Assembly: GCA_017997825.1 (NCBI GenBank)
Contig: JAGOEH010000112.1
Coordinates: 1-9,531, forward strand
Length of the DNA stretch: 9,531 nt
Direction of reading: 5' to 3'
DNA from: Candidatus Delongbacteria bacterium
GTDB taxonomy: Bacteria; JAGOEH01
Position numbers and translations under genes: made by a program. A model generated the notes under the pieces. That model was not told the origin of the DNA, did no database searches, and saw only the letters and a list, made by a program, of their open reading frames with translations. Shown piece after piece: positions 1-6,158 of the stretch. The first letter of the stretch is position 1; every line of letters begins with the position of its first letter.

Positions 1-213
1 CAAAAGGCAAAGTGCTGAAGTCAGAGGAAGCTTCCAGGAAGGAGCAGCATCCAGCGCCAAGGCATCATAGGAATTCTTCAGCATCAGGGAGCGAAGGTGA
101 TGGGCCGAGGGATAACGCCCGTGTTCCATGGAAAAAAATGTCAGGTTCTGATAGCGGAAATTCCCGTCCGGGGAAAGGGTAAGATTTTCATACCAGGGTG
201 ACGGTTCAGGCAT
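1..213 (-). CDS. Unrecognised protein, N-terminal 71 residues (runs off left edge)
   Basis: An open frame begins at an ATG at 213 and has no stop before the window edge, so only the N-terminus is present. It starts MPEPSPWYENLTLSPDGNFR, with later segments such as GRYPSAHHLRSLMLKNSYDA. There is no signal peptide, and I recognise no family motif. The ATG is preceded by AAGG about 9 bases upstream. The frame is closed further upstream by a TAA at 250-252, and a GTG at 240 is an alternative start without a clear ribosome site. It follows the MoxR-like ATPase by 68 bases on the same strand. MoxR-type ATPases are often encoded next to a von Willebrand factor A (VWA) domain protein or metallopeptidase-like partner, and that is the most natural guess. 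Nothing in the visible 71 residues proves it. Confidence 0.6.
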   Translation of the reverse strand, partial: MPEPSPWYENLTLSPDGNFRYQNLTFFSMEHGRYPSAHHLRSLMLKNSYDALALDAAPSWKLPLTSALCLL

Positions 214-281
214 GGCGGGGATCCTTGGCTTGGCATTCACCGATTGGGATTATGCTTAGGAGCATCAACACCGGAGTCTGG

Positions 282-1247
282 TCAGGAATTATCCGGCAAA
301 TCGGAATCGGCTGGAGACAGAAAATCATTTAGGGATTGAAATCCGTCCGAATAATCCTGGGAATTTTTATGCCAGTCCGAGAATTCAAATTGTGTTTTGG
401 GGATATCCAGATTGCGTTTTTTAGAAAGGGAATCCGGATCCGTGGCCTCATCACCCAGGATTCGACGAATCGATTCCACAAAAGCCTGTTCAACGGTAAG
501 ATCAGGCTTCAATTTCATCAGCCGCAGAGTATACTGGATGAGATGGATCCCGTCCCGGGATGCAAAATCCAGATTCAGACGGTGAGAGGTCTGAAGATAA
601 CGAACCGCCAGATCGATCAGCTTTTCAGGGGCGAAGCGGAGGTGATAGCTCAGAATTTTCTTTTCGTCGGCTTCATTCGGAAAATCAAGGCTGATCCGGG
701 GTTGAAGGCGAGATAGAATATAATCCGGAATCTCATAGGTGGAAGCGTCTTCATTCATGGTAACACAGCAGCGGAAATCAGGATGGGCTTTAATTTTAAG
801 ACCGGTGATCACGCTTTCGACCGACTGTCGGTAATCCAGCAGCGGCGCCAGGGAAGCCCAGGATTTCTCGGTCATCCGGTTGGCTTCATCCAGAATGGCG
901 ACCCCGCCCTCCAGCATGGCGGTAACAATCGGACTAGCAAAGTAGGAAATACGATTATCCTGATTAAGAAACGGAGAGATCAGCAGATCTTCCGGCCGGG
1001 TATCCATAGTACACTGGAAAACGTAAGCCGGCCGTTGATAGTATTCAGCACAGGCCAAGGCCAGACTGGTCTTCCCGACACCAGGTTTTCCTAGAATCCG
1101 CGGCACCATCGGCAAATCATCCGCATGCAGCAGAGTCCAACACGCCAATACCTCATCACGGTAGTCCGGCATCCCGATCCACTTGACTACGGTGGTTTCC
1201 GGCTGGGCCAGAATCAGCTTGATCTCATCAATTATCTTGTAATTCAT
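282..1247 (-). CDS. MoxR-like AAA+ ATPase (AAA_5 type)
   Basis: A 321-residue single-domain AAA+ ATPase. Visible motifs are Walker A GKPGVGKT (53-60), Walker B with GGVAILDEANR (114-124), a sensor-1 Asn in CVTMNED (N165) and a putative arginine finger in ILSRLQPR (R180). The MDTRPEDLL segment (81-89) after Walker A, and Walker B in the form DEANR, are typical of the MoxR/CbbQ/NorQ branch, whose members remodel or insert cofactors into partner proteins, commonly with a VWA-domain protein. The last ~55 residues are polar and probably flexible. An AAGGAG lies 14 bases before the ATG, longer than usual; an ATG ATG TAA mini-frame sits between them. The gene follows pgi by 73 bases, where I see no convincing promoter or terminator, so co-transcription from the glgA promoter is likely. 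The specific client is unknown; the truncated gene to the left is the obvious candidate partner. Confidence 0.85.
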   Translation of the reverse strand: MNYKIIDEIKLILAQPETTVVKWIGMPDYRDEVLACWTLLHADDLPMVPRILGKPGVGKTSLALACAEYYQRPAYVFQCTMDTRPEDLLISPFLNQDNRISYFASPIVTAMLEGGVAILDEANRMTEKSWASLAPLLDYRQSVESVITGLKIKAHPDFRCCVTMNEDASTYEIPDYILSRLQPRISLDFPNEADEKKILSYHLRFAPEKLIDLAVRYLQTSHRLNLDFASRDGIHLIQYTLRLMKLKPDLTVEQAFVESIRRILGDEATDPDSLSKKRNLDIPKTQFEFSDWHKNSQDYSDGFQSLNDFLSPADSDLPDNS

Positions 1248-1320
1248 TGGTTACATCATCTCTCCTTACCAACCATGGTATCATCTTAAAGGATGGAATC
1301 ACGGCTGCGCCGGTGACTGC

Positions 1321-2598
1321 TCAATACCCGGGACAATTCAACAAGCTGAACATATTTTTCTTGTACGTTTCAACTCCGGGCTGGTCGAACGGGTTGATCC
1401 CCATTAGGTATCCGTTGACTGAGGTTGTGATTTCGAACATCATAATTAGGTGCCCCATGCTCTCCGCCGACAATTCATCCAGTTCGATCCGTATAACGGG
1501 CACCTGCCCGTCACGGTGAGCCTGACAGGTTCCCTGGTAAGCCTGATAATTGATATCGTCCATGCTCCGCCCGGACAGATAGTTCAGATGATCGAAATCA
1601 AGCGGATCGGAAGGAAAGATCAGATTCGGATGCCGCCGAATATAAAGGAATGTCTCCATAATGATGCGGGGACCATCCTGGATCCACTGGCCCAGGGAAT
1701 GCAGATCGGTTGTGAACTGAGCCGAAGCGGGAAACAAGCCATGGCCGTTTTTACCTTCACTTTCACCGAATAATTGTTTCCACCATTCGGCAAAATAGCT
1801 CAAGGCGGGCGAAAAACAACTCAGAATCTCAATAGATTTTCCTTCACGATGGAGGCAGTCACGGAGGGCCGCATAGGCATAAACCGGATTGTCGTCTCCG
1901 GGTTCGCTGAGACTGAGATCTTTAAACTCAGCGGCACCCTTCAACAGGTTTCGGGGAGAGATCCCGGCGCAGGCCACCGGCAGCAATCCAACCGGAGTCA
2001 GAGCCGAAAAACGTCCTCCGACGTCATCCGGGATCACAAAACAGCGGAATCCCTGAGCATCAGCCAATGCCTTCAGGATACCCCGACTTCGATCGGTAGT
2101 GACAATAATACGCCGACTGATTTCCTCACGGGAATATTTTCTCTCCATAGCCTGTTTAATTACCCGGAAGGTGACCGCCGGTTCGATGGTGCCGCCGCTT
2201 TTAGAAATCACATTGACATAATAGGATTTATCTTCCAGAAATTCCAGCAGCCGTTGAAGATAGGACGGATCCATCTGGTATCCGGCAAAAATCACCCGGC
2301 AGGGCGAAAACACCGGACTTAAAGCATGGATCAGGGCCCTGGCTCCCAGGTAAGATCCCCCAATTCCAATAACGACCAAGTAGTGGTCTCCCCGGCGGAT
2401 TTCAGCTGCCAGTTCTTCAATCCGGGGCAACTCATCCCCGGCCGTCATCGATTCAGGCAGATCAAACCAACCCGCCCACCGGCTGCGATTGGTCATCAAC
2501 TCCTGACGGATGATCGATTCTATTTTGGAATAAAGCTGATCCGGTTTTCCCCTGACCATTGACCAGGCATCACGCCCATCCAAAGTGATCCGTTTCAT
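1321..2598 (-). CDS. pgi: Glucose-6-phosphate isomerase
   Basis: Cytosolic phosphoglucose isomerase, interconverting glucose 6-phosphate and fructose 6-phosphate in glycolysis and gluconeogenesis and at the branch to glycogen. The 425-residue length fits the compact bacterial form (about 420-450), shorter than the ~550-residue E. coli type. Family landmarks are all present: GIGGSYLG (78-85), the sugar-phosphate binding loop SKSGGT (132-137), DDVGGRFSALTPVG (191-204), the catalytic-Glu region FGESEGK (E279/E281, 277-283), DLHSLGQW with the conserved His (H300), and the C-terminal signature NPFDQPGVETYKK with the active-site Lys (402-414). The ATG is 13 bases after the glgA stop. The ribosome site is weak (AGAG about 6 bases upstream, or AGGA about 11), which suggests coupling to glgA translation. 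No truncation or missing active-site residue is apparent. Confidence 0.96.
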   Translation of the reverse strand: MKRITLDGRDAWSMVRGKPDQLYSKIESIIRQELMTNRSRWAGWFDLPESMTAGDELPRIEELAAEIRRGDHYLVVIGIGGSYLGARALIHALSPVFSPCRVIFAGYQMDPSYLQRLLEFLEDKSYYVNVISKSGGTIEPAVTFRVIKQAMERKYSREEISRRIIVTTDRSRGILKALADAQGFRCFVIPDDVGGRFSALTPVGLLPVACAGISPRNLLKGAAEFKDLSLSEPGDDNPVYAYAALRDCLHREGKSIEILSCFSPALSYFAEWWKQLFGESEGKNGHGLFPASAQFTTDLHSLGQWIQDGPRIIMETFLYIRRHPNLIFPSDPLDFDHLNYLSGRSMDDINYQAYQGTCQAHRDGQVPVIRIELDELSAESMGHLIMMFEITTSVNGYLMGINPFDQPGVETYKKNMFSLLNCPGY

Positions 2599-2611
2599 GG
2601 TGTCTCTATTC

Positions 2612-4057
2612 CTATTCGGTTAATAGTTGATGGTAGAGATCGATATAACGCTTGACGGAATCGGCCATGTACAGCCGATGGTTCATGGCATTCTGCTGCC
2701 ACTTTTTCCAGAGGGAAGGCTGGGTATAATAATAATCCTGAACCATAGAAAGAACCCGTTCCGCATCCGACCGGTCTCCCGGTTTGAACCAGAATCCGTT
2801 TCCCTGGTCCGGGTGATCCGCAATATTCAGAACCGTATCCATCAATCCGCCGGCCGATGAGACGACCGGAATGGTGCCGCACTCGAGAGCGTAAATCTGG
2901 GATAATCCGCCCGGTTCGATCAACGAAGGCTTGAACAGGATGTCGGATCCGGCAAGAATCTGATGCCCCAGGGCTATATCATTTCGGTTGTAGTATCGGA
3001 ATCCATCCGGATAAAGCTCTTCTTTCTGCTTGAAAATCTGTTCCAAATCCCGATCCCCGACTCCCAGCATGATGACCCGGATCTTTTTCCGCATGAAAAA
3101 ATCCAGCATTTCAAGAAAAAAATAGAGCCCTTTATCAATAATAATTCGACTGGCGATCGCGCAAACCATTTCAGAATTCGGTTCAAATCCGCAGTAGTTG
3201 AGCAGAAACCGCTTACAGCCCTGCTTTCCGGAAAGATCATCCGCCGAATAATGATATTCCAGATGGGGATCAGTCTGCGGATTCCAGAGTTCTTTTTCTA
3301 TTCCATTGATAATGCTGAACAGTTGCTGACTTTTAAGCTGTAATACATCATGCAGTCCGCATCCCTGCTCCCGGGTCTGAATCTCCCCCAGATATTGGGG
3401 ACTCGGCACCACCACGGCATCTGCATAAACAATCCCTCCCTTAAGGAAATTAATCTTGCCGTAAAACTCGAGTTTGTCCGGATTGAATAAACTCCAGGGA
3501 AGATTGGTCAACGGCATCTCAAAATTGGAATAAATGCCCTGATATAACAGGTTGTTGATAGTTAAAACAATTTTGGTATGGATGAATTCGTGATAATGAA
3601 GGGTCCGAAGGTAAACCGGCAGCATAGCACACTGCCAATCGATACAGTGGACAATATCAGGATAAAACTCCAGTTTCCGGATCAGAGCGATGATACATTG
3701 ATTAAAAAATAAAAACCGTTCCGCGTTATCGACAAATTCGAGATTCCCTTCACTATACAGGCAATCGCGGTCAAAGTAATCATCGTTCCCGATAAAATAA
3801 ATGGTGCGTTCCGAATTATCCCATCGATAAATCTCCGCTTTGACCGGTTTATTCATCAGTGGGATCTCCAAGGTGAGATCGGTCTTGACAATTCCCAGGC
3901 TTTCCCGATTCAGGCGGATAGCCCGATAATAGGGTAAAACCTGGATAATTGTATCAATATAATGGGGCATCGTCTTCAGATAATAATGGACAATTTCTCC
4001 CAAGCCCCCGGTTTTAACAAAAGGCATACATTCGGATGAAACAAAAAGAAGCTTCAT
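2612..4057 (-). CDS. glgA: Glycogen (starch) synthase, GT5 family
   Basis: A 481-residue glycosyltransferase of GT-B fold that extends alpha-1,4-glucan from a nucleotide-glucose donor in the cytosol. The N-terminus FVKTGGLGEIVHYYLKTMP holds the KTGGL donor-binding loop (K15), close to the KxGGL(A/G)D signature of GT5. Other motifs are VHCIDW (136-141), equivalent to the usual VHxHDWH; NGIEKELWNP (251-260); SRIIIDKG with the donor-phosphate Arg/Lys pair (R304, K309); and SLIEPGGLSQIYALECGTIP (378-397) with the catalytic-loop Glu (E381). Length matches the family. Deviations are I139 and Q142 where His is common, and EPGGL where EPCGL is usual. Their effect is unknown. An AGGGG ribosome site (4063-4067) lies 5 bases before the ATG. 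A strong promoter is immediately upstream, and pgi follows 13 bases downstream, so glgA heads the sugar operon. No glgC, glgB or glgP is visible here. A non-canonical GT5 role cannot be excluded. Confidence 0.92.
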   Translation of the reverse strand: MKLLFVSSECMPFVKTGGLGEIVHYYLKTMPHYIDTIIQVLPYYRAIRLNRESLGIVKTDLTLEIPLMNKPVKAEIYRWDNSERTIYFIGNDDYFDRDCLYSEGNLEFVDNAERFLFFNQCIIALIRKLEFYPDIVHCIDWQCAMLPVYLRTLHYHEFIHTKIVLTINNLLYQGIYSNFEMPLTNLPWSLFNPDKLEFYGKINFLKGGIVYADAVVVPSPQYLGEIQTREQGCGLHDVLQLKSQQLFSIINGIEKELWNPQTDPHLEYHYSADDLSGKQGCKRFLLNYCGFEPNSEMVCAIASRIIIDKGLYFFLEMLDFFMRKKIRVIMLGVGDRDLEQIFKQKEELYPDGFRYYNRNDIALGHQILAGSDILFKPSLIEPGGLSQIYALECGTIPVVSSAGGLMDTVLNIADHPDQGNGFWFKPGDRSDAERVLSMVQDYYYTQPSLWKKWQQNAMNHRLYMADSVKRYIDLYHQLLTE

Positions 4058-4080
4058 TGGGTCCCCTAAGTCTTAACCTA

Positions 4081-4120
4081 ATATTAAGAACAAAAACCAA
4101 GAATTGCAAGATTTTTTTTT
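4081..4120 (-). promoter_or_regulatory. Sigma70-type promoter of glgA–pgi–moxR
   Basis: Read on the minus strand: TTGCAA (4104-4109), a 17-base spacer, then TAATAT (4081-4086). A run of nine A residues (4112-4120) sits just upstream of the −35 box, as an UP-element-like A-tract. The predicted transcription start is near 4074. This leaves a leader of under 20 bases that holds the AGGGG ribosome site of glgA. Both hexamers are 4/6 matches to consensus with ideal spacing. The call is by eye. Confidence 0.6.
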
Positions 4121-4231
4121 GGGTATAACCGTCCTCTTCTGATCCGGATGATAAAAAACGGCGAGGATGATTAATCACGGTTTAGACGGCTGAAAAACAG
4201 GCCCCGCCATTTTCTGCTGGGAATGGTAAAG

Positions 4232-4266
4232 GATCAGGCTCCGGGGAAAGATTCCGGAACCTGATC
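4232..4266 (-). terminator. Possible terminator hairpin downstream of trpB2
   Basis: GATCAGG-C-TCCGG (4232-4244) pairs with CCGGA-A-CCTGATC (4254-4266). This is a 12-base-pair stem with one mismatch and a 9-base loop, placed 14 bases after the trpB2 stop. On the minus-strand transcript it is followed by CTTTACCATT rather than a clean U-run. It may therefore be a weak intrinsic terminator or a 3'-end stabilising hairpin. Apart from this and the glgA promoter I see no gene in 4058-4279. Confidence 0.4.
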
Positions 4267-4279
4267 GGAGAAATGGGAT

Positions 4280-5641
4280 TTAATCGATGACCGGCAGGGT
4301 TTTCAGATTCTCTTCGATCTGGTGATCCGGCATGGCATAATTATGTAATTTTTGATTAATAAAGGCTTCATAGGATCCCAGATCCAGGAATCCGTGACCG
4401 GAGAGATTGAAGAGGATGGTTTTGGCCTGTCCGGCAGCTTTGCATTCCAAGGCATGATCGATGGCGGACCGGATGGCATGGGCGCTTTCGGGGGCAGGAA
4501 TCAGGCCTTCGGTCTGGGCAAAGGTCCGAGCGGCTTCAAAAACCTCGACCTGATGAACATTCTCGGCTTCGATAAGGTGATGATGATACAGATGGGACAC
4601 CAAGGGTGACATTCCATGGTATCGCAACCCGCCGGCATGGATTCCGGCCGGTACAAAATTATGGCCTAGGGTATACATTTTCAGCAGGGGAGTAAAACCG
4701 GCTTCATCGCCAAAATCGTAGGCGAACTTTCCTTTACTGAGGGTGGGACAGGCCGAAGGCTCTACGGCAATGATGCGCAGTTCTTTTTTATTGTCTTTGA
4801 TTTTGTCTCTAACAAAGGGAAAACTGAGTCCGGCGAAATTACTGCCGCCGCCGGCGCATCCGATAATGATATCGGGATAATAGCCGGTTTTTTCCATCTG
4901 AAGTTTGGCTTCTTCGCCGATTATGGTCTGATGCAACATCACATGGTTGAGGACACTGCCCAGACTATAATTGGTATCCTCCCGTTGAGCGGCGATCTCG
5001 ACGGCTTCACTGATGGCAACCCCCAGCGATCCGGGCGAGTGGGGATTGTCTTTTAAAAAATTCCGCCCGGCCTGGGTCTCTTCGGACGGACTGGCGAACA
5101 CCTGGGCACCGAAAAGCTCCATAAACGTCCGGCGATACGGCTTTTGAGTATAACTGACCTTGACCATAAAAACCTGACACTCCAGTCCGAAATGATGACA
5201 GGCAAACGATAAGGCGCTTCCCCACTGTCCGGCACCGGTCTCGGTGACCAGCTTCTTGATCCCGGCCTTTTTGTTGTAATAAGCTTGAGCAATTGAGGTA
5301 TTGGTCTTGTGACTGCCTCCCGGGTTGACCCCCTCATATTTGTAGTATATACGGGCCGGAGTATCCAGCAGTTTTTCCAGACGTCGGGCCCGGATCAAGG
5401 GAGAGGGCCTGCTGAGTTGGTAAATATCCAGAACTTCATCCGGAATATCGATCATGGTCTGATTACTCATCTCTTGTTCGATCAGAGCCTGGGGAAAAAT
5501 GGCGCTCATATCCTCCATTTTAACCGGCTGCTTGGTTCCGGGGTGTAAATGGGGTGCGAAAGCACCATTCAGATCGGCCAACAGATTATACCATTGTCTG
5601 GGCATCTCTCGGCTGGATAGATCGATTCTGGATTCCTGCAT
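4280..5641 (-). CDS. trpB: Tryptophan synthase beta chain, TrpB2 type
   Basis: A 453-residue PLP enzyme that joins indole with L-serine to make L-tryptophan. TrpB2 hallmarks are visible: an N-terminus with MPRQWYNLLADL (13-24) and an extended N-terminal region; GGSHKTN with the PLP Lys (K112); ETGAGQWG (134-141), with catalytic E134 and Trp where TrpB1 has His; the phosphate-binding GCAGGGSN (261-268); and the C-terminal LSGHGFLDL. Length fits TrpB2 (about 420-460), longer than TrpB1 (~400). The start at 5641 is chosen because AAGGAGG (5648-5654) lies 6 bases before it. The open frame continues upstream, but that part is leader RNA. There is no trpA, trpC or trpE beside it, so it stands alone. 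TrpB2 enzymes often lack productive TrpA coupling and are thought to use free indole. Expression appears controlled by the Trp attenuator directly upstream, which supports a genuine role in Trp supply rather than another serine-dependent reaction. Confidence 0.95.
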   Translation of the reverse strand: MQESRIDLSSREMPRQWYNLLADLNGAFAPHLHPGTKQPVKMEDMSAIFPQALIEQEMSNQTMIDIPDEVLDIYQLSRPSPLIRARRLEKLLDTPARIYYKYEGVNPGGSHKTNTSIAQAYYNKKAGIKKLVTETGAGQWGSALSFACHHFGLECQVFMVKVSYTQKPYRRTFMELFGAQVFASPSEETQAGRNFLKDNPHSPGSLGVAISEAVEIAAQREDTNYSLGSVLNHVMLHQTIIGEEAKLQMEKTGYYPDIIIGCAGGGSNFAGLSFPFVRDKIKDNKKELRIIAVEPSACPTLSKGKFAYDFGDEAGFTPLLKMYTLGHNFVPAGIHAGGLRYHGMSPLVSHLYHHHLIEAENVHQVEVFEAARTFAQTEGLIPAPESAHAIRSAIDHALECKAAGQAKTILFNLSGHGFLDLGSYEAFINQKLHNYAMPDHQIEENLKTLPVID

Positions 5642-5666
5642 GTTACTCCTCCTTAAGGTTAGGGGT

Positions 5667-5700
5667 AAAAAAAAAAGCCGTGTCCTTTCCGGAACACGGC
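5667..5700 (-). terminator. Attenuator terminator (segments 3:4) of trpB2 leader
   Basis: On the minus-strand RNA, GCCGUGU pairs with ACACGGC across positions 5677-5700. The stem extends by a U-G and a C-G pair to nine pairs, closing a six-base loop. It is followed at once by ten U residues (5667-5676). This is a textbook intrinsic terminator, yet it lies between a promoter and trpB2, with the trpB2 Shine-Dalgarno only 12 bases further on. It cannot serve rpmH, which is divergent. It therefore acts as a conditional stop for trpB2 transcription. Confidence 0.9.
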
Positions 5701-5758
5701 TTATATCAATCGATAAACCGTGAACGGCATTTCTGCCGTCCACGGCTCAGTTTAGGTT

Positions 5759-5851
5759 TTAATGAGCGGGCAGCAGAACCTTTCCGGCTTGCCACCACCA
5801 ATTCATCGAAATTAGAATAGATTTTAGATTCATCGCATTAATATTCATCAT
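5759..5851 (-). CDS. trpL: Trp leader peptide with three tandem Trp codons
   Basis: A short ORF of up to 30 codons ends at TAA (5759-5761), and its C-terminal half reads MNWWWQAGKVLLPAH. The three consecutive TGG codons at 5792-5800 are the sensing element of a Trp attenuator; Trp is otherwise a rare residue. Four in-frame ATGs exist (5851, 5848, 5833, 5806), so the start is uncertain. The likely transcription start is at about 5851. AGGA at 5854-5857 abuts the −10 box and probably is not in the mRNA, which favours leaderless initiation at 5851/5848. Starts at 5833 and 5806 lack a visible ribosome site. The last codons (CTG CCC GCT CA, 5773-5763) are complementary to hairpin 1 and may have an RNA role. 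The peptide itself is probably without function after synthesis. Confidence 0.82.
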   Translation of the reverse strand: MMNINAMNLKSILISMNWWWQAGKVLLPAH

Positions 5852-5857
5852 AATCCT

Positions 5858-5886
5858 ATTTTAATCAAATTAAAATGCGATGTCAA
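5858..5886 (-). promoter_or_regulatory. Sigma70-type promoter of the trpL–trpB2 transcript
   Basis: Minus strand: a perfect TTGACA (5881-5886), 17-base spacer, then TAAAAT (5858-5863), 5/6 to consensus. Upstream lie A-tracts (A7 and A8 within 5887-5925), as in UP elements. The expected start is at about 5851, on the A of the first ATG of the leader ORF. A repressor could also act here, but I see no clear operator palindrome overlapping the −10/−35 boxes. Confidence 0.8.
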
Positions 5887-5940
5887 GCATTTTTTTAATC
5901 TCCGGTGATTTTTTTTCAGAACAGTTTATTAAAATTTGTC

Positions 5941-5969
5941 TTGACATTCCTGAATGAAACGTCTATATT
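5941..5969 (+). promoter_or_regulatory. Sigma70-type promoter of the rpmH operon
   Basis: TTGACA (5941-5946), a 17-base spacer, then TATATT (5964-5969), an overlapping TATTAT at 5966 being an alternative. An AT-rich stretch (TTTATTAAAATTTG, 5925-5938) precedes the −35 box. The transcript would start near 5976 and carry a leader of about 48 bases to rpmH. The promoter is divergent from the trpB2 promoter, with 54 bases between the two −35 boxes. The strength suits a ribosomal protein gene. Confidence 0.8.
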
Positions 5970-6023
5970 ATAGGGCTATTTTTTGATGGAACGAAAGAAT
6001 GAATAAACAAAGGAGACCAGATC

Positions 6024-6158
6024 ATGAAACGGACATATCAGCCGCATAATCGCCGCAAAAAAAGTGTTCATGGGTTTCGGGCCCGCATGGCAACCAAGAA
6101 TGGCCGCCGGGTACTGAACCGCCGCCGACAAAAAGGGCGTAAGCGCCTTGCAGTCTGA
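6024..6158 (+). CDS. rpmH: 50S ribosomal protein L34
   Basis: A 44-residue, highly basic protein beginning [20 protein letters not shown] and ending [12 protein letters not shown]. The motifs KRTYQP(H/S)[15 protein letters not shown] and [13 protein letters not shown] are the whole of the L34 family signature, and the length is typical (44-46). L34 is a late-assembling component of the large ribosomal subunit. AAAGGAG (6009-6015) lies 8 bases before the ATG. The TGA stop shares its A with the ATG of rnpA, a tight overlap that suggests translational coupling. It is the first gene of the plus-strand operon. Confidence 0.98.
   Translation: MKRTYQPHNRRKKSVHGFRARMATKNGRRVLNRRRQKGRKRLAV

Larger units (their letters stand above)
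5667..5851 (-). promoter_or_regulatory. Ribosome-mediated Trp attenuator leader of trpB2
   Basis: Order on the minus-strand RNA: leader peptide with three Trp codons (5792-5800), stop codon (5759-5761), hairpin 1, terminator hairpin, then the trpB2 ribosome site. Hairpin 1 has arm 1 at 5745→5735 (CCGUGGACGGC) and arm 2 at 5728→5718 (GCCGUUCACGG), ten pairs with one mismatch. Arm 2 with its 3' extension (CACGGUUU, 5722→5715) pairs over eight bases, one of them G-U, with AAGCCGUG (5702→5695), the 5' arm of the terminator. Structures 1:2 plus 3:4 (off) and 2:3 (on) are mutually exclusive. Inferred logic: charged tRNA-Trp lets the ribosome finish the peptide and the terminator forms; Trp shortage stalls it at the WWW codons and 2:3 forms. 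The design matches the known class of Trp leader attenuators, but here it serves a single trpB2. Pairings were found by eye and no folding energies were calculated. Confidence 0.88.

Noticed and set aside
1300-1320. Imperfect hairpin CACGGC...GCCGGTG after the pgi stop as a terminator
   Set aside because: The stem is short and bulged, and no U-run follows on the minus-strand RNA.
4111-4120. T-run on the plus strand as an intrinsic terminator
   Set aside because: No stable hairpin precedes it on the plus strand and no plus-strand gene ends there. On the minus strand it is an A-tract upstream of the glgA −35 box.
5642-5743. The trpB2 frame stays open for 34 codons upstream of 5641, offering a longer N-terminus
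   Set aside because: That stretch is the attenuator terminator and hairpin 1. The strong AAGGAGG at 5648-5654 and the family N-terminus both point to the ATG at 5641.
5684-5787. The 9-base repeat CCGGAAAGG present both in the leader ORF (5779-5787) and in the terminator loop (5684-5692)
   Set aside because: A direct repeat of this length can be chance. A six-base CCGGAA/UUCCGG contact is possible but is not needed for the attenuator model.
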